From Novosphingobium sp. KA1 (lineage in GTDB: Bacteria; Pseudomonadota; Alphaproteobacteria; Sphingomonadales; Sphingomonadaceae), in NCBI RefSeq assembly GCF_017309955.1, contig NZ_CP021247.1, positions 1,699,001-1,763,000 of the forward strand: 64,000 nt of DNA, written 5' to 3'. The translations under genes were made by a program, and so were the position numbers. This document shows positions 46,780-55,176 of this stretch, in pieces (the first letter of the stretch is position 1; each line of letters opens with the position of its first letter). Below the pieces are notes generated by a model. It made no database searches, had not been told where the DNA came from, and saw nothing but the letters and a program-made list of their open reading frames with translations.

Positions 46780-47616
46780 TCATCTGGAACTGGTCCCGGT
46801 GGCCGAAGCTCCGGTGCGATATCCGGGCTGCGCCGACTCGCCAAACGCGGCGAGGATCCGCGCATGGCGGCTGGCCAGGCTGTCGCGGTATTCCGGGTGG
46901 GTGACGATGTAGGCGCTATTGTCCTCCACCGCTCGCACGACAGCGCGGCCAAGCCAGAGCGGATCCATCATGTTGGCCTGGATCGCGGCATATCGCTCCG
47001 GGTCCTGCAGGGCGGCATCGCCTTGCGACATGCGGCTGCGGGTAAGGCCGGGGAACAGCGTGGAGACACCCACGCCCGCCGGGGCGAGTTCCTCGCGCAG
47101 GGCGTCGGACAGGCCAAGAACCGCGAACTTGCTGGCCGAATAGGCGGCAAAGCTGGCGAACGGGCTCAGTCCGTTCATCGATGAGGTGTTGACGATGTGG
47201 CCCGATTGCCGTGCGATCATTTGCGGCGCGAAGGTGCGGATGCCGTTGTAGACGCCGGTGACGTTGATCGCCATGACGCGCTCGAAGGCATCGGGGGTGA
47301 TCTCCAGCAGGGGCTTGAAGCCGGTGGAGATGCCGGCGTTGTTGCACAGCACGTCGATGGCGCCGAAGCGCGTCTCGGCGGCGCGGCGCGCATTCTCCCA
47401 GCTTTCCGGCGAGCGCACGTCGAGTTCGAGCAGCAGCGTTTCGGTCTCGTACGGCAGCCTGGCGGCTTCCTCCTGCGCGAAGGCGAGGTTGATGTCGGCC
47501 AGCACGATGCGGGCGCCGCGCTCGGCAAAGGCCGATGCCATGCCGCCGCCGATGCCGCCGCCGATGCCGCCGCCGCCACCGGTGATGAGGACGGTCTTTC
47601 CGATCAGTTCGAACAT
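46780..47616 (-). CDS. SDR oxidoreductase with expanded glycine loop
   Basis: The 278-residue SDR has NNAG, the catalytic Ser in NTSSMNG and Tyr-xxx-Lys (YSASK). Its dinucleotide-binding motif is odd: TGGGGGIG is followed by an extra GGIG before the helix, produced by a 12-bp tandem duplication at 47542-47565. LADI at the end of strand 2 favours NAD. It is the third gene of an operon with a Rieske oxygenase and a small unknown protein and overlaps the latter by 13 bases, so it may oxidise a diol or alcohol formed by the oxygenase. Confidence 0.88.
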   Translation of the reverse strand: MFELIGKTVLITGGGGGIGGGIGGGMASAFAERGARIVLADINLAFAQEEAARLPYETETLLLELDVRSPESWENARRAAETRFGAIDVLCNNAGISTGFKPLLEITPDAFERVMAINVTGVYNGIRTFAPQMIARQSGHIVNTSSMNGLSPFASFAAYSASKFAVLGLSDALREELAPAGVGVSTLFPGLTRSRMSQGDAALQDPERYAAIQANMMDPLWLGRAVVRAVEDNSAYIVTHPEYRDSLASRHARILAAFGESAQPGYRTGASATGTSSR

Positions 47617-47969
47617 TGCGGTGCTTCCTGGTCGGCGGCCGAGCGGTCGATCCGCATGCGCTCGCGCCAAGGGGCACTGGCGGCTTCGTCCGGCCCTTGG
47701 ATCTCGACGGCAAGCGCAACGTGGGCGAGCATGAGCATGAGGTCCATCAACCGTTGCTCGGCCGGAGTGAAGGTGCCCAGCGAACGCGTGTCGAGGTAAT
47801 CCAGCGCGGCGTCCAGCAGGGGCGCGGCCGCCGCGAAGAAGGCCTCGCGCTCCTCGGCGCTCGAGGCGCTGCGCCGGGCGGCGCGGGCGGCGGTTCCGGC
47901 AATGGCCCAGTGGTCCGCGAAAGGTTCGAGCGACGCGAAGCCTGCGGGGAGCGATCTCGCGGCGGTCAC
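47604..47969 (-). CDS. Small helical protein encoded between Rieske oxygenase and SDR
   Basis: The 121-residue product starts at GTG 47969, overlapping the oxygenase stop by 4 bases. It is predicted all-helical: FADHWAIAGTAARAARR, EEREAFFAAAAPLLDAALDYL, and LMDLMLMLAHVALAVEIQG. It does not resemble the beta subunit, ferredoxin or reductase of known Rieske systems. Strict translational coupling on both sides points to a role in the same reaction, perhaps as a chaperone or stabilising partner. Confidence 0.75.
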   Translation of the reverse strand: MTAARSLPAGFASLEPFADHWAIAGTAARAARRSASSAEEREAFFAAAAPLLDAALDYLDTRSLGTFTPAEQRLMDLMLMLAHVALAVEIQGPDEAASAPWRERMRIDRSAADQEAPQCSN

Positions 47970-49159
47970 AGGACGGCGCCTGTTTGCTGCGCGTGGGCCT
48001 GCACCCGCGCGTCGACTTCGTTGAACAGGTGGCGGCACAGCGCTTCCATGCCCTGGAAGTGGATGTGGCGGATGGCGCCGCTGGAAAGGCCGCTCTGGCC
48101 GCGCTCGATCATGGCGATGTCCTCGCAGTGGATGTCGCGGATCTGGGCGAGCGAATACTCGCGTGCGAACCGGTGGCTGGCGTTGCGGTCCTCGCCCACC
48201 CAGTAGACCCGTACTACCCCGCGCGACCGGTCTGCCGAGATCGGGTAGACGGTATGCGAGAAGGGCTGGGTGGGGGTGCCGATCAGGAAGAGGTTGGGGA
48301 AGAAGGCCAGATAGTCGCGGTCATGGGGCCGGCCCAGCAGGCCCTGCTCGGCGAGTGCGGGAATGCCGCGCAGGGCGGCGGCGCGCTGGAAGGGCAGCAA
48401 GGCAGGCTCGGGGTTCGACCAGATGCGCTGGGTGCGGTGCGGCCCCTCGAAGTCCATCTGCGCGGGGTAGCCGAACGGATTGTCGCCGCCGATCCCCGCT
48501 CCTCCCGAACGCGGGTGGATGAAGCGCAAGTGGTAGTTTTCCTGGAAGTTGTCGTACGTCAGCTTCCAGTTGGCGGCGATCTCGTAGGAGTACTGGCTGA
48601 AGGTCGTTGCCCGCGCTACCGGCATTTGTTCAAGCCGCTCGGCATAGCTGCCCAGCCATTCGCGCAAGGGCGCCGCATCGGGATCGAAGTTGACGAACAG
48701 CAGCCCGCCGCATTCCTGCAAGCGCACTTGCGGCAGCGCGCAGTCCTGCTTGTCGAGATGGAACGCCTCGAAATCGGGCGCGGAGATCAGCGCGCCGTCG
48801 GTGCCGAACGTCCACCGGTGATAGGGGCAACTGAACCGGCTGCGGCATCCCGAAGCCTCTTCGACCAGCCGTGTCCCCCGGTGGGTGCAGACATTGTGGA
48901 AGGCCCGGATCCTGCCGTCACGGCCCCGCACGATCAGCAGCGAGGCGCGGGCGAATTCGAGATCGCAGCGCAGGAAGCTGCCGGGTTCGGGCAGTTCGCA
49001 GACGTGGCCGACGTGGATCCAACTGCGCAGGAACACGGCCTCGCGTTCACATTCGAAATAGGCGGGATCGTAGTAGGCCCTGGCCGGCACGGGGGCGCTG
49101 CCCAGCCAGGCGAGATCCGCGTCGGCAATGCGCTGGAAGCGGGAGGCAGTTTCGGTCAC
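47966..49159 (-). CDS. Rieske non-heme iron oxygenase, catalytic (alpha) subunit
   Basis: The 397-residue oxygenase has the Rieske [2Fe-2S] site CTHRGTRL...CPYHRW (C-x-H and C-xx-H) in the first third and the mononuclear iron site in NFQENYHLRFIH, with a later Asp/Glu ligand. It hydroxylates an aromatic or similar ring using electrons from a ferredoxin/reductase pair not encoded here. GTG 49159 follows GAGAGAGG. TCAAAC (49213-49218) and GTTTGA (49232-49237) form an inverted repeat upstream that may be an operator. Confidence 0.92.
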   Translation of the reverse strand: MTETASRFQRIADADLAWLGSAPVPARAYYDPAYFECEREAVFLRSWIHVGHVCELPEPGSFLRCDLEFARASLLIVRGRDGRIRAFHNVCTHRGTRLVEEASGCRSRFSCPYHRWTFGTDGALISAPDFEAFHLDKQDCALPQVRLQECGGLLFVNFDPDAAPLREWLGSYAERLEQMPVARATTFSQYSYEIAANWKLTYDNFQENYHLRFIHPRSGGAGIGGDNPFGYPAQMDFEGPHRTQRIWSNPEPALLPFQRAAALRGIPALAEQGLLGRPHDRDYLAFFPNLFLIGTPTQPFSHTVYPISADRSRGVVRVYWVGEDRNASHRFAREYSLAQIRDIHCEDIAMIERGQSGLSSGAIRHIHFQGMEALCRHLFNEVDARVQAHAQQTGAVL

Positions 49160-49365
49160 GGCACGAATCCTCTCTCGGTGATCGCCCGGGTCTATGCCTG
49201 GCCCTGTAAAATTCAAACAGGTGTGTTGTAAGTTTGATCGCTGCGAAACAGCCCGTCGCGGTGCAGTATGTGCTGCCGTTCGGCGCGGAACCGGGCGATT
49301 ACCTCGTCTGCGCCGAACTTCGGGCACAGGCTGGAGCATAACCCGCGCAGGCCAATGATCGCCCC

Positions 49366-49402
49366 GGCGAGCAGGAAGGTGCAGTAGACCTTCCTGCTCG
49401 CC
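49366..49402 (-). terminator. Perfect 15-bp hairpin after the anti-sigma gene
   Basis: GGCGAGCAGGAAGGT (49366-49380) pairs without mismatch with ACCTTCCTGCTCGCC (49388-49402) around a 7-base loop. It begins 2 bases beyond the anti-sigma stop codon (49405-49407). No T-run follows on either strand, so it may stop transcription with Rho or protect the 3' end. Confidence 0.65.
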
Positions 49403-49404
49403 GC

Positions 49405-50073
49405 CTACCAGCGCAACAGGCGGGCGCCGAGCAGCGCGCCAAGGCCGGTGGCGAGCGCGATACCCAGCGAATACCAGGTCAGCACGAAGACCGCCGAGGT
49501 TTCCGGGCAATGCAGGCAATAGAGGCAGGCGGCCCAGGCCCCGGCGGCAAGACCGGCGGTTGCCCCTGCCAGCGCGAGGCGGGTGGGGGCGAGGCGCTTC
49601 AGGGCCCAGAGCAGCCCGGTCAGGATCGGCAGCGATAGCAACAGCACCACGCCTGCGCAGGCTTTCCAGCTATGGCCGAGCCACATGTCGAGCCACTGCG
49701 CGCGGGGCGTGTGCAGCAGTTCCACCGTGGCCATGACCGAGAGCAGCGCAAGGGGCAGGAGCAGCAGCCAGAGCTTGCGCTGCGGCCCGCAATCGGGCCG
49801 TGCCAGGCGCAGGGTGGCGACCAGCCCGAGCGCGCCGAGCGTGGCGGCATAGGCTGCCTTCATCCAGAAACCGCCGCCGTGCATCGCCGCCATCAGGTCG
49901 TGCCGGATGCCGAGCCCGAGCCCGAGCGCCGCCCCGGTCGCCAGCAGGCCGAGGCCGAGCCCGGTCAGGATGCGCCGCGCGGCGGCATGGCGCGGCACCG
50001 CGCACAAGTCCGCGCTCAGCGAGGCGACAAGGCATTCGCAGGTGGTCTTTTCGGTGCTGGCGGGGCCGTTCAT
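49405..50073 (-). CDS. nrsF: DUF1109/NrsF-family anti-sigma factor
   Basis: The 222-residue inner-membrane protein has six predicted transmembrane helices and a short cytosolic N-terminus. A conserved CLYCLHCPE in the last loop provides the paired cysteines through which studied relatives sense redox or metal stress and release their ECF sigma factor. It overlaps the sigma gene by 4 bases, which supports a matched pair. Confidence 0.88.
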   Translation of the reverse strand: MNGPASTEKTTCECLVASLSADLCAVPRHAAARRILTGLGLGLLATGAALGLGLGIRHDLMAAMHGGGFWMKAAYAATLGALGLVATLRLARPDCGPQRKLWLLLLPLALLSVMATVELLHTPRAQWLDMWLGHSWKACAGVVLLLSLPILTGLLWALKRLAPTRLALAGATAGLAAGAWAACLYCLHCPETSAVFVLTWYSLGIALATGLGALLGARLLRW

Positions 50074-50621
50074 CGGATCGCCTCCCGCACCCGCGCGGCC
50101 AGCGCCTTGAGGCCGCGATGGGTGGAGACTTTGACGTCGGATTCGCCCATGCCCTCGCGCTCGGCCGCCTCGGCGGTGGAGAGGCCGTCGATCCGTGTCG
50201 CGCGGATGGCGCGGGCCTGCTTGTCGGGGATCGTCGCCAGCAGTGCCTCGGTGTCGAGGCCGGCGCCCACTTCGTCCTCGAAGCTGGCGATCGACAGGCT
50301 CTCCTCCAGCCCCTCGATCGGCACGGTGCGGCCCTGGCGGCGGAAATGGTCGATCATCTTGTAGCGGGCGATCGCGTAGAGCCAGCCGGTGAAACTGCGC
50401 GTTCGGTCGTAGGTCATGCGGCGGGTGTGCAAGGCGATCAGCGTTTCCTGCAAGAGATCCTCGATATCGTCGTCGCGCCCGGCCATGCGGCGGCGGAAGA
50501 AGGCGCGCAGACGCGGCACCAGCGCATCGAGCAGGCGGGCATAGGCCTTGCCGTCGCCATCGAGGGCGCGGATCATCCAGTCCCTGAGTTCGGTTTCGCC
50601 GGTGCGCATCAACATGTCCAC
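50070..50621 (-). CDS. ECF-family RNA polymerase sigma factor (SigF-like)
   Basis: The ~180-residue protein has sigma region 2 (DDIEDLLQETLIALH, then FTGWLYAIARYKMIDHFRR) and region 4 (ALLATIPDKQARAIRATRIDGLSTAEAA with a helix-turn-helix). It is the partner of the DUF1109 protein encoded next. Starts are possible at GTG 50621, ATG 50615 and ATG 50609. The upstream motif GTAACG-N16-CGAA implies autoregulation and places the transcript start at or just before the first of these codons, so ATG 50615 or 50609 may be the true start. Confidence 0.92.
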   Translation of the reverse strand: MDMLMRTGETELRDWMIRALDGDGKAYARLLDALVPRLRAFFRRRMAGRDDDIEDLLQETLIALHTRRMTYDRTRSFTGWLYAIARYKMIDHFRRQGRTVPIEGLEESLSIASFEDEVGAGLDTEALLATIPDKQARAIRATRIDGLSTAEAAEREGMGESDVKVSTHRGLKALAARVREAIR

Positions 50622-50626
50622 GGGAG

Positions 50627-50652
50627 TTCGCGGCAGAACCCCGCGACGTTAC
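50627..50652 (-). promoter_or_regulatory. Candidate ECF (SigF-type) autogenous promoter
   Basis: Read on the minus strand, GTAACG (50652-50647) is followed after exactly 16 bases by CGAA (50630-50627). This matches the GTAACC-N16-CGAA type motif recalled for Caulobacter SigF, whose anti-sigma is also a DUF1109 protein. Confidence 0.6.
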
Positions 50653-50777
50653 ACGGGGGCGGGCGATGCGCGAGGTTTTTTCTGATCACTGGGGGTTTTG
50701 CGGAGAAGCGTTCTCACGGCCCGTGAACCCTGTCTGCCTAGCTCTACCCCTGCGAACCGAGTGGCAGGGAGGCGGGC

Positions 50778-53003
50778 GTGAGCGGGCTGGAAGCACTGAT
50801 GATCAAGGCCAAGGGCGCGGCCCGGCGCGGCGAGACGGAGGCGGCGCGGGCGCTTTACCGCGAGGCGCTTTACCGCTTCCCGCGCAATTCGCGCGCGCGC
50901 GTGGCGCTGGCGGCACTGGAGGCGGTCGACGCCGATCCGCCGCGCCAGCGCCTCGATGCGATGATCGCCGCCTACCGGACCGGGGCGATGGACGATGCGG
51001 CGCGCCACGGCGCCCGGCTTTCCGAGGAATTTCCGCGCAGTTTCACTGTCCACAACCTGCAGGGCGCGGCGCTGCTGTCGCTGGGGGTCTTGCCTGCGGC
51101 GGAAGCGGCCTTCCGCCGGGCCATCGCCGCGGACCCGGATGCGGCGGCCTGCTACAACAATCTGGCGATCACCCTGAGGCGACAGAACCGCACCCTGGAG
51201 GCCGAGAACACCTACAGAGAGGTGATCGCGCGCCACCCCCGCTATGCCGATGCGCGCTACAACCTCGGCAACCTTCTGGACCTTGCCGGACGCTCCCGCG
51301 AAGCCGAAGTGGAGTTTGCCGAAACCGTCCGCATCGATCCCGGCTATGTCGAGGCGCATTACAACCTCGGCAACTTGCGGGCGAAGCGGGGGGCGCGGGC
51401 GGCGGCGGTCGATTCCTACCGCAAGGCGGTGACCCTCAAGCCCGATCATTCGAACGCCTACAACAACATGGGCGGCGAACTGCTGCTGCTCGACCGGATC
51501 GACGAGGCGCTCGAGGCTTATGACCGTGCGATCGCCGCCGATCCCGCCAATAGCCAGGCCCTCGTCAACCGGGGCAAGGCACTGGTGCTGAAAGGTTCGC
51601 TGCCCGAGGCGATCGCCGCCTTCCGGCATGCCTATGAGATGGATCCGGCGGACCGTTCCGCCCTGCTTCAGGCGCTGTTCGAGGAAGCCCATGTCTGCGA
51701 CTGGAGCCACCGCGACCAGTTCGCCCTCACTGACGGCCCCGCCGCCGCCGCCGTCCAGCCATTCGCGGCGCTGCCCTTCGTTGACGATCCGCAGCACCAG
51801 TACCGCCGCTCGCGCGCCTGTGCCGCGGTGAAGTTCGGCGCCGCCCCCGAAACCCTGCCCGATCCCGCCCCGTCAGCAGATGGCCGCATCCGCCTCGGCT
51901 ACTTTTCCGCCGACTTCCACGACCACGCGACGATGTATCTGATGAGCGGCCTGTTCCGCGAACATGACCGCAGCCGCTTCGACATCCGCCTCTACAGCTA
52001 CGGCCCCCGCGCCGAGAGCGATGCCTCGCGCATCGAACTGCGCCGCCATGCCGGCGCCTTCACCGAGATCGGCCATCTCACCGACCTGCAAGTGCGTGAG
52101 CTCGCCCGCGGCGACGGGCTGGACATTGCTGTCGACCTCAAGGGCTACACCCGCGGCACCCGCAGCGCGATGTTCGGCCTGCGCCTTGCCCCCGTGCAGG
52201 TCAGCCACATGGGCTACCCCGGCACCATCGGCCACCCCTGCATCGACTACTTCGTGGCCGACGCGGTGGCGCTGCCTCCCGGCGGCGAGGCCGGGTTCAG
52301 CGAGAAGATCGTGCGCCTCGCGGGTTGCTACCAGGCCAACGACGAGCGCCGCGCCATCATCCCGGACACCCGCTCCCGCACGGACTGGGGGCTGCCGGAG
52401 GACGGCTTCGTCTTCTGCTGCTTCAACCACACCTACAAGATCAGCCCGGCCGAGTTCGCCATCTGGATGCGGCTGCTGGAGCAGGTCCCCGGCAGCGTGC
52501 TCTGGCTGCTGCGCTCCAACGCATGGGCCGAGGCGAACTTGCGCCGCCACGCCGAGGCCCACGGCATCGACCCGGCGCGGCTGGTCTTCACCAAGGGTAT
52601 TGCCCATGGCGAACACCTCGGTCGCCTCGCCCATGCCGACCTCTTCCTCGATACCTTCAACGTCAACGCCCATACCACCGCGTCCGACGCGCTCTGGGCG
52701 GGCCTGCCGGTCCTGACGCTGACCGGCCGCCAGTTCGCCGCGCGGGTGGCGACCAGCCTTGTCCACGCGGTCGGCCTGCCCGAAATGGCGGTAAGCGATG
52801 CCGCAGCCTACGAGCAGACCGCCCTTGCGCTGGCCCGCGATCCGCAGCGCCTTGCGGACTTGCGCACGCGGCTGGCGCAGAGCCGCACCGCTGCGCCGCT
52901 GTTCCGCACCATCGACTACACCCGCCGCCTCGAAGCCGCTTTCGCCGAGATGCATCGCCGCCGTCTGGACGGCCAGCTCTCCGATCACTTCGAGGTGGCA
53001 TAG
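50778..53003 (+). CDS. TPR-GT41 O-linked glycosyltransferase (OGT/SPINDLY-like)
   Basis: The 741-residue protein has about eight tetratricopeptide repeats in residues 1-330 (for example YNLGNLLDLAGRSREAE) and a GT41 catalytic region (about 370-735) with IRLGYFSADFHDH, VQVSHMGYPGTIG, and the nucleotide-sugar site ending in DTFNVNAHTTASDALWAGLPVLT. Relatives transfer a sugar from a UDP or GDP donor to Ser/Thr of proteins, including flagellin. GTG 50778 gives the full TPR array. No flagellar gene is nearby, so the acceptor is unknown. Confidence 0.92.
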   Translation: MSGLEALMIKAKGAARRGETEAARALYREALYRFPRNSRARVALAALEAVDADPPRQRLDAMIAAYRTGAMDDAARHGARLSEEFPRSFTVHNLQGAALLSLGVLPAAEAAFRRAIAADPDAAACYNNLAITLRRQNRTLEAENTYREVIARHPRYADARYNLGNLLDLAGRSREAEVEFAETVRIDPGYVEAHYNLGNLRAKRGARAAAVDSYRKAVTLKPDHSNAYNNMGGELLLLDRIDEALEAYDRAIAADPANSQALVNRGKALVLKGSLPEAIAAFRHAYEMDPADRSALLQALFEEAHVCDWSHRDQFALTDGPAAAAVQPFAALPFVDDPQHQYRRSRACAAVKFGAAPETLPDPAPSADGRIRLGYFSADFHDHATMYLMSGLFREHDRSRFDIRLYSYGPRAESDASRIELRRHAGAFTEIGHLTDLQVRELARGDGLDIAVDLKGYTRGTRSAMFGLRLAPVQVSHMGYPGTIGHPCIDYFVADAVALPPGGEAGFSEKIVRLAGCYQANDERRAIIPDTRSRTDWGLPEDGFVFCCFNHTYKISPAEFAIWMRLLEQVPGSVLWLLRSNAWAEANLRRHAEAHGIDPARLVFTKGIAHGEHLGRLAHADLFLDTFNVNAHTTASDALWAGLPVLTLTGRQFAARVATSLVHAVGLPEMAVSDAAAYEQTALALARDPQRLADLRTRLAQSRTAAPLFRTIDYTRRLEAAFAEMHRRRLDGQLSDHFEVA

Positions 53004-53044
53004 CCCGCTTGCCTTCCCGCTGCCCGGGATGCCACAAGCAGTCC

Positions 53045-53440
53045 ATGCTAGCTCACACCCGCGCCCTGATCGCCGCCGCCACTTACGCTTTCGTCGCCCG
53101 CCGCAAGGTCGCCGGCGTGTTCGACCACTCGGCGGGACGCGACCTCAGGATCGCCGCCGAAAGCCGGGACAACCAGCTTCAGGGCTTCGACGGCGAGCGC
53201 GAGACGATGTTCGGCGGCACCCTGCCCGAACTCTTCGACGGCGGCGACAAGACCTACCTCTCGTTCGAAATCGAGGGAGGCAAGGCGCAAGGCTACGACC
53301 GCGGCTCCTCCACCGCCTTCACCGCACAAGTGGCGGGCCGCGTGGTGCAGGTCTACGACCACGGCCAGGGCGCCTGGTTCGCCTACGATGTGAAGGACAT
53401 CGACCTCGGCTACGATGCTAACCGCGAAGTGGCCGCATGA
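53045..53440 (+). CDS. Hypothetical protein downstream of the GT41 gene
   Basis: The 131-residue product has a short N-terminal helix and then repeated beta-hairpin-like units (KTYLSFEIEGGKAQGYDRGS, RVVQVYDHGQG, WFAYDV), rich in Asp and Gly. No family recognised and no signal peptide. It follows the glycosyltransferase by 41 bases on the same strand and may share its transcript. A small GC hairpin (53452-53469) follows its stop. Confidence 0.65.
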   Translation: MLAHTRALIAAATYAFVARRKVAGVFDHSAGRDLRIAAESRDNQLQGFDGERETMFGGTLPELFDGGDKTYLSFEIEGGKAQGYDRGSSTAFTAQVAGRVVQVYDHGQGAWFAYDVKDIDLGYDANREVAA

Positions 53441-53529
53441 AGTAGCACCATCCCGGCGCACGCCGGGAGCGCTGTGAGTCCGGCGGAAGGGTTCAGAAGA
53501 AAAAGGTTTCAGAAGAAAAGAGACAATTC

Positions 53530-53593
53530 CCGGGGGATGATCCCCCGGACCCTCGGAGCGTCGACCTTGCGCGCTGCCTAACCGTTCCACGCC
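53530..53593. repeat. REP-like palindromic intergenic element, copy 2
   Basis: CCGGGGGAT (53530-53538) and ATCCCCCGG (53540-53548) form a perfect inverted repeat around one base, followed by GACCC and, about 30 bases on, TGCGC and CCGTTCC, as in the copy at 20836-20901. Confidence 0.6.
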
Positions 53594-53596
53594 CAT

Positions 53597-53626
53597 GGCG
53601 GTGGCGGTGGCGGTGGCGGTGGCGGT
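53597..53626. repeat. Hexanucleotide microsatellite, (GGCGGT)5
   Basis: Five exact copies of GGCGGT run from 53597 to 53626. The tract is in non-coding DNA, about 130 bases before the split lipoprotein gene. Confidence 0.95.
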
Positions 53627-53896
53627 AGGTAATGGCATTCGACCGACAGGGTGGGCCGGTTGCGGAGAATTTAGTCAGAGGACCGCCATCGCGCCCCTTG
53701 CAGGCACGCATCATCCGGTGGATTGCTACCCAAAGTTGGTATTAGGAGCTGTCCGAAGTGAGTTTGGGGATTTGTTATCGCGCAGCGGCTCTGGCTCTGA
53801 TGACGATAAGCGTCGGAGGGTGCGCCAAAGGAAAGCACCCATTTCGTATGGTGCAGTTTTGCCTCTCAAGCCCTAGCGAAATTCCTGCATTCACTA

Positions 53897-54732
53897 GGCT
53901 CAGGACTCGTTGATCACAGCCAGAAGAGTACGGTGGCCGCGAGAGCAAGGGCGGAGAAGAAGACGGTTGGGCAGCGGTCGTAGCGGGTTGCCACGCGACG
54001 CCAGTCTTTCAGGCGACCAAACATGATCTCGATGCGGTTGCGCCGTTTGTACCGGCGCTTGTCGTATTTGACGGGAAAATAACGAGATTTTCGGCCAGGA
54101 ATGCAAGGCTTGATGCCCTTTCGCTCGAGCGCGTCCCTGAACCACTCGGCGTCATAGCCCCGGTCAGCCAGCATCCACTGCGCCTTGGGCAGATCATCGA
54201 GCAGGGCTGCCGCGCCGGTGTAATCGCTCACCTGGCCGGCCGTGATGAAGAAGCTCAAGGGGCGGCCGTTGGCATCCGTGACGGCGTGAAGCTTGGTATT
54301 CATCCCGCCCTTGGTCCGTCCGATCAGACGGCCGAGATCCCCTTTTTTACCCCAAGGCTGGAAGCCGTGCGGTGAGCCTTCAGATAGGTTGCATCGATCA
54401 TGACGGTCTGAGGCTCAGCCTTCTTGGCAGACAGGCCCTCCATCATTCGGGTGAACACTCCCATCGCGCCCCACCGTTTCCAGCGGTTATACAATGTCTT
54501 GTGCGGACCATATTCCCTGGGCGCATCTCGCCAGCGCAGGCCGTTGCGGTTGACGAAGATGATCCCGCTCAGCACCCGCCGGTCATCAACCCGGGGTTTG
54601 CCATGGCTCTTGGGGAAATAAGGCGACAGACGCGCCATCTGCTCCTCCGTCAGCCAATACAGGTCGCTCATGCTCAGTCTCCTCGCGGAGCCTGAATCAC
54701 ATCGCCCTCTGCCAATCAATGGGTCCTGAGCC
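53897..54732. mobile_element. IS5-family insertion sequence, IS427-like
   Basis: The 836-bp element has inverted ends GGCTCAGGACTCGTTGAT and, from the right, GGCTCAGGACCCATTGAT (2 mismatches), and is flanked by a TA duplication (53895-53896 and 54733-54734). It codes for a DDE transposase on the minus strand in two frames. It interrupts a lipoprotein gene. Confidence 0.92.
53914..54671 (-). CDS. IS5-family transposase made by programmed frameshift
   Basis: The first part starts at ATG 54671 (SDLYWLTEEQ) and stops at 54324-54326; the second covers about 54350 to 53914. They join through a minus-one slip on A-AAA-AAG (54348-54342, minus strand), which reads LGVKKGD on into GRLIGRTKGGMNTKLH. 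DDE residues are visible as Asp in MIDATYLKAH, Asp in LADRGYDAEW and Glu in RNRIEIMFGRLK. The enzyme looks intact. Confidence 0.88.
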
Positions 54733-55176
54733 TAGCTTCATGGATGAAATTGCACAGGAATATCGGATGGAATTCACAAACCGCAGCGGTCAAACTGGTA
54801 ATGCGTTGCGGTCGATGGCATCTGACATCAAGACTGTGCCGGTGAACGAGCGCGCTGTGAATATTGGTGCAAATCGGGGGAGCGATTTCAGTTTTGGGGC
54901 TGGAAATCTCGGGCTCCCTGCCGACCAGATCGTAATGGGATTTAATGGTGATGATCCCGCAACTGCGCGGCCTTTCGCCGATGCCGTAGTAGCGCGCTTA
55001 TCAAGCTGATGGCATGTACACGAAGTCCCTGAAGGACAAGGTGCGTCGCCACTATCTGATTGCAACTAATCGCACATAGATTTCGCCTTCGGTGCTTGCC
55101 TGATTCCAAAGTTGAACTTCGGCGTTCGGCATCGACAGAGCGACCGCTGAAGGGCGCAAAAGGGCGCCAATCGGCC

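Larger units (their letters stand above)
53441..53757. other. Repeat-bearing intergenic region
   Basis: About 320 bases without a gene. It holds an inverted repeat TCCCGGCG/CGCCGGGA (53452-53469), the second REP-like element and a hexanucleotide microsatellite, then the ribosome site AGGAG of the split lipoprotein gene. Confidence 0.5.
53758..55009 (+). pseudogene. Lipoprotein gene split by an IS5-family element
   Basis: GTG 53758, 8 bases after AGGAG, opens a frame coding for a lipoprotein signal (RAAALALMTISVGGC, lipobox VGGC). The frame reaches 53895, is broken by the IS at 53897, and resumes without shift at 54733 after removal of one TA copy, running to a TGA at 55007-55009. The rebuilt protein would be 137 residues. 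The distal part alone could start at ATG 54740 but would lack the export signal. The family is not recognised. Confidence 0.75.
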
